A stretch of DNA of 50,877 nucleotides, from positions 1-50,877 of the forward strand of contig NZ_RHON01000011.1 in assembly GCF_003946505.1 (NCBI RefSeq). The letters are read 5' to 3'. Below, piece by piece: positions 34,299 to 42,741 of the stretch (position 1 is its first letter; each line of letters starts with the position of its first letter). The position numbers and the translations under genes were made by a program. The notes beneath the pieces are model-generated. The model did no database searches. It was not told the origin of the DNA and saw only the letters and a list, made by a program, of their open reading frames with translations. This DNA is from Companilactobacillus mishanensis. Its GTDB lineage: Bacteria > Bacillota > Bacilli > Lactobacillales > Lactobacillaceae.

Positions 34299-35618
34299 AT
34301 GTCCTTATTAGATATATTTAAAATTAACGAATACAAATCTAAAATTGAGCAACTTGAAGAAAAAAATCAAAAGCTTGAAGAAAAAGTGGCTTTGAGATTA
34401 TCGGTTCAACAGATGAAACCGGAAGAACTAAATAAGTTAATAGAAGATAAAGAAAAAATTAAGTCAGATGTTGAAATCAAGATTAATGAATTAAACAATG
34501 ATGAGGAACAAATCAAAGAGAATATTGGATTATTGAAAACAAAAGAAAGCCAACTTGAGGATGAGATTGTAGACTTGGATGAACAAGTTGAAATTGAATC
34601 TTTTGGAATTTATAAACCTAAATATGATTTTGCAAACTCACTTGAATATAAAGAAAGATTAACTGAAGTTAGACAAAATCAGAAACAAATGATTAAAAAT
34701 GATTCGGCTGGAATCATCATCGATCAAATTACGTTCAATAATTCATATGCTCGAGGAAAAGCTTTACAGAAAAAGAATATTAAACAAATGTTGAGATCAT
34801 TCAATGTTGAATGTGAGGCAGCAATTAATAAGGTTACTCATTCTAATATTGAAAGGATCAAAATAAGGATTGAAAAAACTTTTGATCAATTAAACAGATT
34901 GAATAAGACTAATGGGGTTGAAATTACACAACGGTATTTGAACTCAAAGATGGATGAACTTAGCCTTGCATTTGAATTTGCCGAAAAGAAATTAGAGGAA
35001 AAAGAAGCCATTCGTGAACAGAAACAACGTGAGCGAGAGGAAAAAGCATTACAACGGGAGTTAATGGTTCAACGTAAAAAAGTTGAGAAAGACCTTACTC
35101 ATTTTGAAAATATGCAAAAAGAGCTGGAACTAAAGATACAGTCTGAGAAAGATAAAGAAACTATTGAGAAGCTAAAGAAAGATTTAGAAGAACTGAAAGA
35201 AAATATTACTAACGCAAATTCTGAGAAAGAACGTCTTGATTATCGTGAACAAAATGCTACAGCAGGTTACGTCTACATAATTTCAAACATTGGTTCTTTT
35301 GGGGAAAATGTTGTCAAAATTGGAGTCACCAGAAGATTAGAACCAATGGAGAGAATTGCAGAGCTTGGGAGTGCATCAGTTCCATTTAAGTTTGATGTTC
35401 ATGCTTTGATTTTTAGCTATGACGCTTACAAACTTGAATCAGAATTACATGAGAAATTTTCAGATGCAAGGATCAATAAAATTAATAAGAGAAAAGAATA
35501 CTTCAAAATCTCAATTGAGAAGATTGAAGATGTCTTGAAAGAGTATTCTGATTTAACGATTGATTTTCAAAAAGTTCCAGCAGCGATAGAATATCGTGAG
35601 AGTTTACAAATTAAATAA
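34299..35618 (+). CDS. coiled-coil DUF4041 protein with C-terminal GIY-YIG/T5orf172 domain
   Basis: 439 residues. N-terminal coiled coil (about 8-100, EQLEEKNQKLEEK), a DUF4041-like middle (SFGIYKPKYDFANSLEYKERL, about 105 to 200), a second long coiled coil (about 215-315) and a GIY-YIG-type nuclease domain (about 320-410): GYVYIISNIG, VVKIGVTRRLEPMERI, HALIFSYDAYKLESELHEKF. Such proteins are common in phages and islands; the cutting role is unproven. ATG at 34299 follows GGAG by five bases. It stands alone beside the type I toxin locus; a link to phage defence is speculation. Confidence 0.85.
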   Translation: MSLLDIFKINEYKSKIEQLEEKNQKLEEKVALRLSVQQMKPEELNKLIEDKEKIKSDVEIKINELNNDEEQIKENIGLLKTKESQLEDEIVDLDEQVEIESFGIYKPKYDFANSLEYKERLTEVRQNQKQMIKNDSAGIIIDQITFNNSYARGKALQKKNIKQMLRSFNVECEAAINKVTHSNIERIKIRIEKTFDQLNRLNKTNGVEITQRYLNSKMDELSLAFEFAEKKLEEKEAIREQKQREREEKALQRELMVQRKKVEKDLTHFENMQKELELKIQSEKDKETIEKLKKDLEELKENITNANSEKERLDYREQNATAGYVYIISNIGSFGENVVKIGVTRRLEPMERIAELGSASVPFKFDVHALIFSYDAYKLESELHEKFSDARINKINKRKEYFKISIEKIEDVLKEYSDLTIDFQKVPAAIEYRESLQIK

Positions 35619-35648
35619 ACGAAATAAGTATTGGATGTTTTCTTATAA

Positions 35649-35685
35649 GAAGTCACAACTTAGACTACAGGTTCGTGACTTTTTT
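35649..35685 (+). terminator. terminator of the GIY-YIG gene
   Basis: AAGTCAC pairs with GTGACTT around a longer, partly paired loop, T-run following. Confidence 0.7.
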
Positions 35686-35744
35686 GTTTGTTTTCATTTT
35701 GAATTAAACGTCATGTATGAGGAAAAAACAAAGCCATATTTAAT

Positions 35745-35760
35745 ATTTGTCCGTACAAAT
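35745..35760 (+). promoter_or_regulatory. AraR operator upstream of araR
   Basis: ATTTGTCCGTACAAAT differs by one base from the perfect palindrome before the transporter gene and matches the known AraR operator type. Autoregulation is likely. Confidence 0.85.
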
Positions 35761-35774
35761 TTCAATAATTTGTA

Positions 35775-35801
35775 TGTTTACCGAACAAAAAATGCTAAAA
35801 T
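35775..35801 (+). promoter_or_regulatory. second AraR half-operator and araR promoter
   Basis: TGTTTACCGAACAAAA (35775-35790) keeps the right operator half, 30 bases (about three helical turns) from the first site, suggesting cooperative binding. TGCTAAAAT (35793-35801) is an extended -10. Confidence 0.55.
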
Positions 35802-35837
35802 GACCATATAAATTGATTTGTTCGGAGGGTGGTTTTT

Positions 35838-36917
35838 ATGGAGACTAAATATGAAATGGTAAAACAAGATCTTAAAGAAAAGATTTTGTCTGGATTTTAT
35901 ACCTTCAATGATAAACTACCAACCGAATCTACTATGATGAAAACCTATAAGGTCAGCCGGTATACTATTAGACGAGCTATTAGTGACTTGGAAACTGAGC
36001 ATTATATCTTCACCATTCAAGGTGGAGGGATGTTTGTTGACGATTGGCAAAAGCAACAAGAGCCACAAGTGTTTGAGCAAAAGCAAATTGGTGTTATTAC
36101 TACACACATTGCTGATTATATTTTTCCCAACATCATTACTGGTATTGATCGATATGTTTCAGGAGAAGGATATTCAGTCTTAATTAGTAACACCCAAAAT
36201 GATCCCGAAAAGGAACGTGCCAGTATCAAGAAAATGCTTGATAACAACCTTTCAGGACTGATTATTGAGCCTACTCAAAGTGCACTTGGTGATCCAAACA
36301 AAGACTTATTCGAACAAATCAAAGCTTCTGGGTTACCAACTATCTTCATTAACTCCCACTATGCTGATTTAGATTTCCCATATATCGAAATGAATGATGT
36401 TGCTGCGGGGAAAGTTGTCACTGATGCATTATTTAATTTAGGTCACGAACAAATTCTTGGTATCTTCAAGATTGATGATGGGCAGGGAGTTCACCGGATG
36501 AATGGCTACGTGAAGTCATATCAGGAACATAGTAAGTTCTCGTATTTAAGTGAAATTGTTATGTATCAAACATCTGACAACATGCATTCTGTATTTACTA
36601 AGATTGAACGAATCTTGCGCAGGGAAGACCATCCAACTGCGATTGTTTGTTACAATGACCAGCTTGCTATCAAGATAATTGATTTGATCAGGTCACTCAA
36701 TATGCAGGTACCTGAAGATATATCGGTAATAGCTTTTGATAATTATCAATTGTCACAATATTTATCACCAAAACTCAGTACTGTAGAGCATCCAAAGGAA
36801 AAAATGGGACGCGATGCGGCTAAGATGTTGTTTGATATTATGAACGGTAATGAACAACCTAAATCAATAAGATACGATCCACAATTAATTTTGCGTGAAT
36901 CAACATCTAACAAATAA
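35838..36917 (+). CDS. araR: arabinose operon repressor, GntR/LacI hybrid
   Basis: 359 residues: N-terminal GntR winged helix (METKYEMVKQDLKEKILSG, then LPTESTMMKTYKVSRYTIRRAI) and a C-terminal LacI/GalR-type sensor from about 80 (IGVITTHIADYIFPNIITGI). This hybrid is the hallmark of AraR, released from DNA by L-arabinose. ATG at 35838 follows GGAGGG. It lies directly before the arabinose genes, with operators at 35745, 35775 and 37044 supporting repression of itself and the transporter-araBDA operon. Confidence 0.95.
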   Translation: METKYEMVKQDLKEKILSGFYTFNDKLPTESTMMKTYKVSRYTIRRAISDLETEHYIFTIQGGGMFVDDWQKQQEPQVFEQKQIGVITTHIADYIFPNIITGIDRYVSGEGYSVLISNTQNDPEKERASIKKMLDNNLSGLIIEPTQSALGDPNKDLFEQIKASGLPTIFINSHYADLDFPYIEMNDVAAGKVVTDALFNLGHEQILGIFKIDDGQGVHRMNGYVKSYQEHSKFSYLSEIVMYQTSDNMHSVFTKIERILRREDHPTAIVCYNDQLAIKIIDLIRSLNMQVPEDISVIAFDNYQLSQYLSPKLSTVEHPKEKMGRDAAKMLFDIMNGNEQPKSIRYDPQLILRESTSNK

Positions 36918-36927
36918 ATAGTAAATT

Positions 36928-36963
36928 AAACACCTGAAAAAATTTTTTTTCAGGTGTTTTTTT
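36928..36963 (+). terminator. terminator of araR
   Basis: AACACCTGAAAA pairs with TTTTCAGGTGTT, then T7. Confidence 0.9.
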
Positions 36964-36967
36964 GTTA

Positions 36968-36981
36968 TGAAAACGTTATCG
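36968..36981 (+). promoter_or_regulatory. cre site (CcpA), upstream of the arabinose promoter
   Basis: TGAAAACGTTATCG matches TGWAANCGNTNWCA at 13 of 14 positions, about 60 bases before the -35. Confidence 0.7.
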
Positions 36982-37040
36982 TTATTAGCGTTCTATAAAA
37001 TATTGATACGTATAAATGGAAACAATGTGAAAAATATATC

Positions 37041-37069
37041 TTGATTTGTACGTACAAATGTCTTATGAT
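37041..37069 (+). promoter_or_regulatory. arabinose operon promoter with embedded AraR operator
   Basis: TTGATT (37041-37046), 17-base spacer, TATGAT (37064-37069). The perfect 16-bp palindrome ATTTGTACGTACAAAT (37044-37059) covers the -35 and spacer, so AraR binding would exclude polymerase. Confidence 0.9.
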
Positions 37070-37082
37070 GATTTTGAGCTTA

Positions 37083-37096
37083 TGAAAGTGCTTTCA
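37083..37096 (+). promoter_or_regulatory. cre site (CcpA), just downstream of the start of transcription
   Basis: TGAAAGTGCTTTCA is a full palindrome matching the cre consensus at 13 of 14 positions, placed as a roadblock site. Confidence 0.7.
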
Positions 37097-37128
37097 AATA
37101 ATCATGCTTTATGAAAAAGGAGATACTG

Positions 37129-38547
37129 ATGGATAAGGTTAAGAAAATCCCAAGTGGTTTTATTTATTTCTTTGGATCATTTGGTGGAATTTTATTTGGA
37201 TATGATATCGGTGTTATGACAGGGGCATTGCCTTTCTTACAACACGATTGGGCATTACAAAATCAAGCCGGCATAGTTGGTTGGATAACTTCAGCTGTTA
37301 TGTTCGGTGCAATCTTCGGTGGTGCACTGGCAGGTAGTATGTCAGATAAGTTAGGACGTAGAAAGATGATTTTGATTTCATCATTAGTTTTCGCATTAGG
37401 ATCAATTCTTTCTGCTTTCGCTCCAAACGATGGTCAATATTACTTGATCGTTGTAAGAATGTTCTTAGGACTAGCAGTTGGTGCTGCATCAGCTTTGGTT
37501 CCAGCCTATATGTCAGAAATGTCACCAGCTAGATTAAGAGGACGTTTATCAGGAATCAACCAAACAATGATCGTTTCAGGTATGTTGCTTTCATATATCG
37601 TTGATTACTTGCTTAAAGGATTACCAGAACAACTTGCATGGCGTTTAATGTTAGGACTTGCCGCAGTTCCAGCAATCATCTTGTTCTTAGGAGTTTTGAA
37701 GCTTCCAGAATCACCAAGATTCCTAGTTTTGAATAACAAGTTAGATGAAGCAAGACAAGTTTTATCATTCATCCGTCCTGCTGATGAAGTTGAAACAGAA
37801 TTGAAGACAATTCAAGACACTGCTAATGATGAAAACAAAGCAGAAAAGAATACTTCATTAAAGACTTTACTCAGTGGTAAATATCGTTACTTAGTTGTTG
37901 CCGGTGTCGGTGTTGCAGCTTTCCAACAATTCCAAGGTGCAAATGCAATTTTCTACTATATTCCTTTGATCGTTGAAAAAGCTACAGGTAACGCAGCCAG
38001 TTCAGCACTTATGTGGCCAATCATTCAAGGTATTCTATTAGTTCTTGGTTCACTATTGTTCCTAGTTATTGCCGATAAATTCAATCGTAGAACGCTTTTG
38101 ACTCTCGGTGGAACAGTTATGGGATTATCATTTATCCTTCCTGCAATCTTGAACATGTTGATGCCAAACATGAATCCTATCATGATTGTTGTCTTCCTTA
38201 GTATCTATGTTGCATTTTACTCATTCACTTGGGCACCACTTACATGGGTCATCGTTGGTGAGATTTTCCCACTAGCAATTCGTGGACGTGCTTCAGGTGT
38301 TGCATCTTCATTCAACTGGATCGGTTCTTTCTTAGTTGGATTATTATTCCCAATTATGACAGCAACAATGCCACAAGAAGCAGTTTTCGCAATCTTCGGT
38401 GTTATCTGTATTCTCGGAGTTCTCTTCATTAGAACATGTGTCCCAGAAACAAAGGGTCACACACTAGAAGAAATCGAAGAACAAGGTACTCATCATAAAA
38501 ATAAAAAAGATACTGTTTCAGCTGAAAAAACAGCTACTCAGGATTAA
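37129..38547 (+). CDS. sugar:proton symporter, major facilitator superfamily, probable arabinose transporter
   Basis: 472 residues, twelve hydrophobic segments. Sugar-porter signatures are present: GYDIGVMTGALPF, SDKLGRRKM near 74, RLSGINQTMIVSGML near 135, PESPRFL near 194, RGRASGVASSFNW near 385 and the C-terminal PETKGHTLEEIEE. Position between araR and araB, under the AraR operator, points to L-arabinose (AraE/AraT role). ATG at 37129 follows AAGGAG by six bases; ATG at 37111 lies before that site. It leads the araBDA transcription unit, 19 bases before araB. Confidence 0.93.
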   Translation: MDKVKKIPSGFIYFFGSFGGILFGYDIGVMTGALPFLQHDWALQNQAGIVGWITSAVMFGAIFGGALAGSMSDKLGRRKMILISSLVFALGSILSAFAPNDGQYYLIVVRMFLGLAVGAASALVPAYMSEMSPARLRGRLSGINQTMIVSGMLLSYIVDYLLKGLPEQLAWRLMLGLAAVPAIILFLGVLKLPESPRFLVLNNKLDEARQVLSFIRPADEVETELKTIQDTANDENKAEKNTSLKTLLSGKYRYLVVAGVGVAAFQQFQGANAIFYYIPLIVEKATGNAASSALMWPIIQGILLVLGSLLFLVIADKFNRRTLLTLGGTVMGLSFILPAILNMLMPNMNPIMIVVFLSIYVAFYSFTWAPLTWVIVGEIFPLAIRGRASGVASSFNWIGSFLVGLLFPIMTATMPQEAVFAIFGVICILGVLFIRTCVPETKGHTLEEIEEQGTHHKNKKDTVSAEKTATQD

Positions 38548-38566
38548 TTGAAACGGAGAGATTTCA

Positions 38567-40168
38567 ATGAATTTAGTAGAAATATCTAAAGCAATTGAAG
38601 AAGGAAAAATATCTCTAGGTATCGAATTAGGATCAACAAATATTAAAGCAGTCTTGGTTACAGAAGATTTTAAGACTATCGCTTCAGGTAGTTTTAATTG
38701 GGAAAACCAATACGTTGACAATATTTGGACATATCCGATCGACCAGGTTTGGCAGGGTGTTCAAACTAGTTACTCACAAATGGCCGCTGAAGTTCAAAGT
38801 AAGTACCATCAGACTTTGAAGAAAATCGATTCTATAGGAATCAGTGCCATGATGCATGGTTATCTTGCTTTCGATAATAAAGACAATTTACTAGTTCCAT
38901 TCAGAACATGGCGTAACAACATCACAGCTGATGCTGCTGATGCTTTGACTAAAGAATTCAATTTCAACATTCCACAACGTTGGTGTGTGGCTCATCTTTA
39001 TCAAGCTGTTTTGAATGATGAAGATCACGTAAAAGATATCGACTTCATTACAACATTGGCTGGATATGTTACTTGGAAATTATCAGGTGCCAAGGTATTA
39101 GGAATTGGTGATGCCTCAGGTGCATTCCCAATTGATGAAAATACTGGTACTTATAATGAGGAAATGTTAGAAAAGTTTTCTAAATTAGACAAAGTTCAAA
39201 AATATGACTGGAATATCAAAGATATCCTTCCAACAGTCGAAAAAGCCGGCGTTCAAGCTGGTAAGTTAACTGCTGAAGGTGCCAAGTTGCTTGATACAAA
39301 TGGCAATCTTGAAGCTGGTTCTATAATTGCTCCTCCTGAAGGGGATGCTGGTACAGGAATGGTCGGAACAAACAGTGTCCGCAAACGTACAGGTAACATT
39401 TCCGTCGGTACATCAGCTTTCTCAATGGTAGTTTTGGAAAAAGCTATGAAGAATGTTCATCGTGATATTGATATCGTTATGACACCAGACGGCTCACCAG
39501 TCGCCATGGTCCACGTTAATAACTGTTCATCAGATATCAATGCATGGGCCGGATTGTTCAGTGAATTCGCGGCTAGATTAGGTGTCAATCTAACACCTGA
39601 CAAGTTGTACGAAGCATTGTTCCTCGAAGTTACAAAAGCTGATCCAGATGCTGGTGGCTTAGTTAACTACAGTTATCAATCTGGTGAAAATATCACTGAT
39701 ATCAAAGCTGGACGTCCATTATTCGTCCGTACACCAAATAGTAATTTCAATCTTCCTAACTTCATTCAAACTCAATTGTATGCCGCTTTTGCTCCACTAA
39801 AGATTGGTATGAACATCTTGAGTGATGAAGAAAATATCAAGACTGATGTCATGATCGCTCAAGGTGGATTGTTCAGAACTCAAGTTGTCGCACAACAAGT
39901 TTTGGCAAACGCTTTGAACATTCCGATAACAGTTATGGGTAACGCCGGTGAAGGTGGTCCTTGGGGTATGGCAGTTCTTGCTATGTACGCCAAAGATAAT
40001 GGTGGTCAAAACTTAGATGACTACCTAGATCACAAAGTTTTCAGCAATCCAGAGAGTATGACTTTGAGTCCTGAACCAGAAGGTGTCAAAGGATATGAAG
40101 AATTTACTGAGAAATATGTAGCTGGTCTACCAGTTGAAGCACAAGCTGGAGATTCAATAAAAGACTAA
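38567..40168 (+). CDS. araB: L-ribulokinase
   Basis: Phosphorylates L-ribulose to L-ribulose 5-phosphate. 533 residues, FGGY kinase family: ATP-site N-terminal loop GIELGSTNIKAVL near 18-30, the family signature region GNAGEGGPWGMAVLAMY near 460, and GDAGTGMVGTNSVRKRTGNISVGTSAF near 260-286. CGGAGAG precedes the ATG. It is second in the operon and 16 bases before araD, as in other lactobacillar ara operons. Confidence 0.96.
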   Translation: MNLVEISKAIEEGKISLGIELGSTNIKAVLVTEDFKTIASGSFNWENQYVDNIWTYPIDQVWQGVQTSYSQMAAEVQSKYHQTLKKIDSIGISAMMHGYLAFDNKDNLLVPFRTWRNNITADAADALTKEFNFNIPQRWCVAHLYQAVLNDEDHVKDIDFITTLAGYVTWKLSGAKVLGIGDASGAFPIDENTGTYNEEMLEKFSKLDKVQKYDWNIKDILPTVEKAGVQAGKLTAEGAKLLDTNGNLEAGSIIAPPEGDAGTGMVGTNSVRKRTGNISVGTSAFSMVVLEKAMKNVHRDIDIVMTPDGSPVAMVHVNNCSSDINAWAGLFSEFAARLGVNLTPDKLYEALFLEVTKADPDAGGLVNYSYQSGENITDIKAGRPLFVRTPNSNFNLPNFIQTQLYAAFAPLKIGMNILSDEENIKTDVMIAQGGLFRTQVVAQQVLANALNIPITVMGNAGEGGPWGMAVLAMYAKDNGGQNLDDYLDHKVFSNPESMTLSPEPEGVKGYEEFTEKYVAGLPVEAQAGDSIKD

Positions 40169-40184
40169 AGAGGGTAAAGAATCA

Positions 40185-40919
40185 ATGTTAGAAAAACTAA
40201 AACAAGAAGTATACGACGCTAATATGCGTTTGCCTGAGTTAGATTTGGTTACATTCACTTGGGGAAATGTGTCAGGAATTGATCGTGATAAAGGACTATT
40301 CGTTATCAAACCATCCGGTGTTGAATATGGAAATTTGAAGCCCGAGGATATGGTAGTTGTTGACCTTGATGGAAAAGTAGTTGAGGGTAACATGAACCCA
40401 TCAAGCGATACACCAACTCATACAGTTTTGTACAATGAATTTCCAGACATCGGTGGGATCGTCCATACACATTCACCATGGGCAGTTTCATTTGCTTCAG
40501 CTAATATGGATGTTCCTGCAGCAAGTACAACTCACGCAGATACATTTTACGGAGACGTGCCAGTTTCAGATCCATTGACTAAGCAAGAGATTGAAGATGC
40601 TTACGAAGAAAATACTGGAAAAGTTATCGTGAAGACATTCAATGAACGTCACATCGACTACAACGCAGTTCCAGCAGTGTTGGTAAGTCAACACGGACCA
40701 TTTTCTTGGGGAGCCACACCTGATAAAGCAGTTTATAATGCAAAAGTTCTAGAGGTTTCTGCCGAAATCAGTTATCACGCTTTGCAATTGACACGTGACA
40801 ATATCCGAGTACCACAGTACTTGCTAGACAAACATTATTACCGCAAGCATGGTAAGAATGCTTACTACGGTCAAAATAATGCCAAATCAAAAGATCACGC
40901 AGCACATGCTGAAAACTAA
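40185..40919 (+). CDS. araD: L-ribulose-5-phosphate 4-epimerase
   Basis: Converts L-ribulose 5-phosphate to D-xylulose 5-phosphate, feeding the phosphoketolase pathway. 244 residues, class II aldolase fold: [22 protein letters not shown] near 25-46, zinc ligands in [11 protein letters not shown] near 95, and [11 protein letters not shown] near 117. AGAGGGTAAAG precedes the ATG. It sits between araB and araA. Confidence 0.96.
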   Translation: MLEKLKQEVYDANMRLPELDLVTFTWGNVSGIDRDKGLFVIKPSGVEYGNLKPEDMVVVDLDGKVVEGNMNPSSDTPTHTVLYNEFPDIGGIVHTHSPWAVSFASANMDVPAASTTHADTFYGDVPVSDPLTKQEIEDAYEENTGKVIVKTFNERHIDYNAVPAVLVSQHGPFSWGATPDKAVYNAKVLEVSAEISYHALQLTRDNIRVPQYLLDKHYYRKHGKNAYYGQNNAKSKDHAAHAEN

Positions 40920-40945
40920 TAAAAAAAATTGAGGGAGATTTTATC

Positions 40946-42370
40946 ATGAAAAAAATGCAAGATTACGAATTTTGGTTCATTACAGGAAGTCAATTTTTAT
41001 ATGGTCCAGAAACATTAAAACATGTTGAAGAAGATGCAAAAGAAATCGTTGAAAAATTGAACGAATCAGGTAACCTACCTTACCCAGTTAAGTTCAAGTT
41101 AGTTGCTACAACAGCAGAAAACATCACTAAAGTAATGAAAGAAGTTAACTACAACGATAAAGTTGCCGGTGTTATCACATGGATGCATACATTCTCACCA
41201 GCTAAAAACTGGATCCGTGGTACAAAATTACTTCAAAAACCATTGCTACATCTAGCAACACAAAAACTAAATTACATTCCTTATGACACAATTGACTTTG
41301 ACTATATGAACTTGAACCAATCAGCTCATGGTGACCGTGAATATGCCTTCATCAATGCCCGTCTACGTATGAATAACAAAATCATCTCAGGTTACTGGGG
41401 TGACGAAGATATTCAAAAACAAATTGCTAAATGGATGGATGTTGCTGTTGGTTATAACGAATCATTCGGTATCAAAGTTGTTTCATTCGCTGGTAAAATG
41501 CGTAATGTTGCCGTTACAGATGGTGATAAAATCGAAGCACAAATCAAATTTGGTTGGACAGTTGATTACTGGAGTATCGGTGAATTAGCTGATGAAGTAG
41601 ATGCAGTTTCTGAATCAGACATTGATGCTAAATATGCTGAACTTCAAAAAGAATATGATTTCGTTCCCGGCGATAATGGCGACGAAAAATTTGAACACAA
41701 TACTAAGTATCAAATCCGTGAATATTTCGGAATCAAGAAGTTCATGGATGACCGTGGATACACAGCATTCACAACAAACTTTGAAGACCTACGTGGTCTC
41801 GAACAATTACCTGGATTAGCCGTTCAATTGTTGATGGCAGAAGGTTATGGATTTGCCGGTGAAGGTGACTGGAAGACAGCTGCTCTCGACCGTTTGATCA
41901 AGATCATCGCTCACAACAAGCAAACAGGATTCATGGAAGATTACACATTGGATCTACGTAAAGGTCACGAAGCAATCCTTGGTTCACATATGCTAGAAGT
42001 TGATCCTTCAATCGCTTCTGACAAACCACGTGTTGAAGTACATCCACTAGACATTGGTGGAAAAGACGATCCCGCAAGACTTGTATTTACAGGTTCAACA
42101 GGCGATGCAGTCGACGTTACTATCGCTGACTATGGTGATGAGTTCAAGATGATGTCATACGACGTTACTGGAAACAAGCCAGAAAAAGAAACACCATTCC
42201 TACCAGTTGCTAAACAACTTTGGACTCCAAAACAAGGTTGGAAGAAGGGTGCTGAAGGTTGGCTGACACTTGGTGGTGGTCACCATACTGTATTGTCATT
42301 CGCTGTTGATTCTGAACAACTTACTGATTTGAGTAAGATGTTTGGTTTGACTTATGTTGATATTCAGTAG
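40946..42370 (+). CDS. araA: L-arabinose isomerase
   Basis: Isomerises L-arabinose to L-ribulose, the first step of the pathway. 474 residues, the standard length: [24 protein letters not shown] at the N-terminus, [12 protein letters not shown] near 82, and metal-ligand regions with Glu and His in the central and C-terminal parts ([36 protein letters not shown]). GAGGGAG precedes the ATG. It is last in the operon and followed by a strong terminator. Confidence 0.97.
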   Translation: MKKMQDYEFWFITGSQFLYGPETLKHVEEDAKEIVEKLNESGNLPYPVKFKLVATTAENITKVMKEVNYNDKVAGVITWMHTFSPAKNWIRGTKLLQKPLLHLATQKLNYIPYDTIDFDYMNLNQSAHGDREYAFINARLRMNNKIISGYWGDEDIQKQIAKWMDVAVGYNESFGIKVVSFAGKMRNVAVTDGDKIEAQIKFGWTVDYWSIGELADEVDAVSESDIDAKYAELQKEYDFVPGDNGDEKFEHNTKYQIREYFGIKKFMDDRGYTAFTTNFEDLRGLEQLPGLAVQLLMAEGYGFAGEGDWKTAALDRLIKIIAHNKQTGFMEDYTLDLRKGHEAILGSHMLEVDPSIASDKPRVEVHPLDIGGKDDPARLVFTGSTGDAVDVTIADYGDEFKMMSYDVTGNKPEKETPFLPVAKQLWTPKQGWKKGAEGWLTLGGGHHTVLSFAVDSEQLTDLSKMFGLTYVDIQ

Positions 42371-42383
42371 TCTTTGGTATTGA

Positions 42384-42426
42384 AAAATCTCAAGTTTCAG
42401 CTTTTGCTGAGGCTTGAGATTTTTTT
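42384..42426 (+). terminator. terminator of the arabinose operon
   Basis: AAATCTCAAG pairs with CTTGAGATTT, inner AGC/GCT, T-run following. Confidence 0.9.
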
Positions 42427-42480
42427 GTATTCCTTGATTGGTTGTCCAAAATGAGCTGAATTATTTATACGTTCAAAGAC

Positions 42481-42636
42481 TGCCGCACTTCGGTTAGGTT
42501 CGGTGACGGTTGGAACGCCATGAGCTGGATTCTGGGCCAAAGTGCGGTCCCAAATCGCAGCTTTTATCTAGCAACGGCCTTTGCCGTCGCAAGATAAACT
42601 CCACGGCTGAACCGTCGGCGAACCTGCCCTTCGTGC
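42481..42636 (-). repeat. structured intergenic element, copy 4
   Basis: Read on the minus strand: outer stem 42610-42625 with 42496-42511 (14 of 16 positions), GGTTCAG after the first strand (compare GGCTCAG), hairpin P2 at 42563-42598 (TTTATCT...AGATAAA, GACGGC/GCCGTT), hairpin P3 at 42523-42562 (AGCTG, GATT, TGGG and CC blocks paired) and CGTTCC (42512-42517) just before the closing strand. The boundary TGCCG is at 42481-42485. It is more G+C-rich than its surroundings and faces the 3' end of araA, past that gene's terminator. The rest of 42427-42741 shows no gene. Confidence 0.75.
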
Positions 42637-42741
42637 TGGAATTGTGGAAGTTCAAAATCAGGCCAAAAGATCAGATATTTTAACGATTTTTATTTGGTGG
42701 GGGAAGTGTTTTACAGAAGTTATATTTTTGTTCTCAATAAT

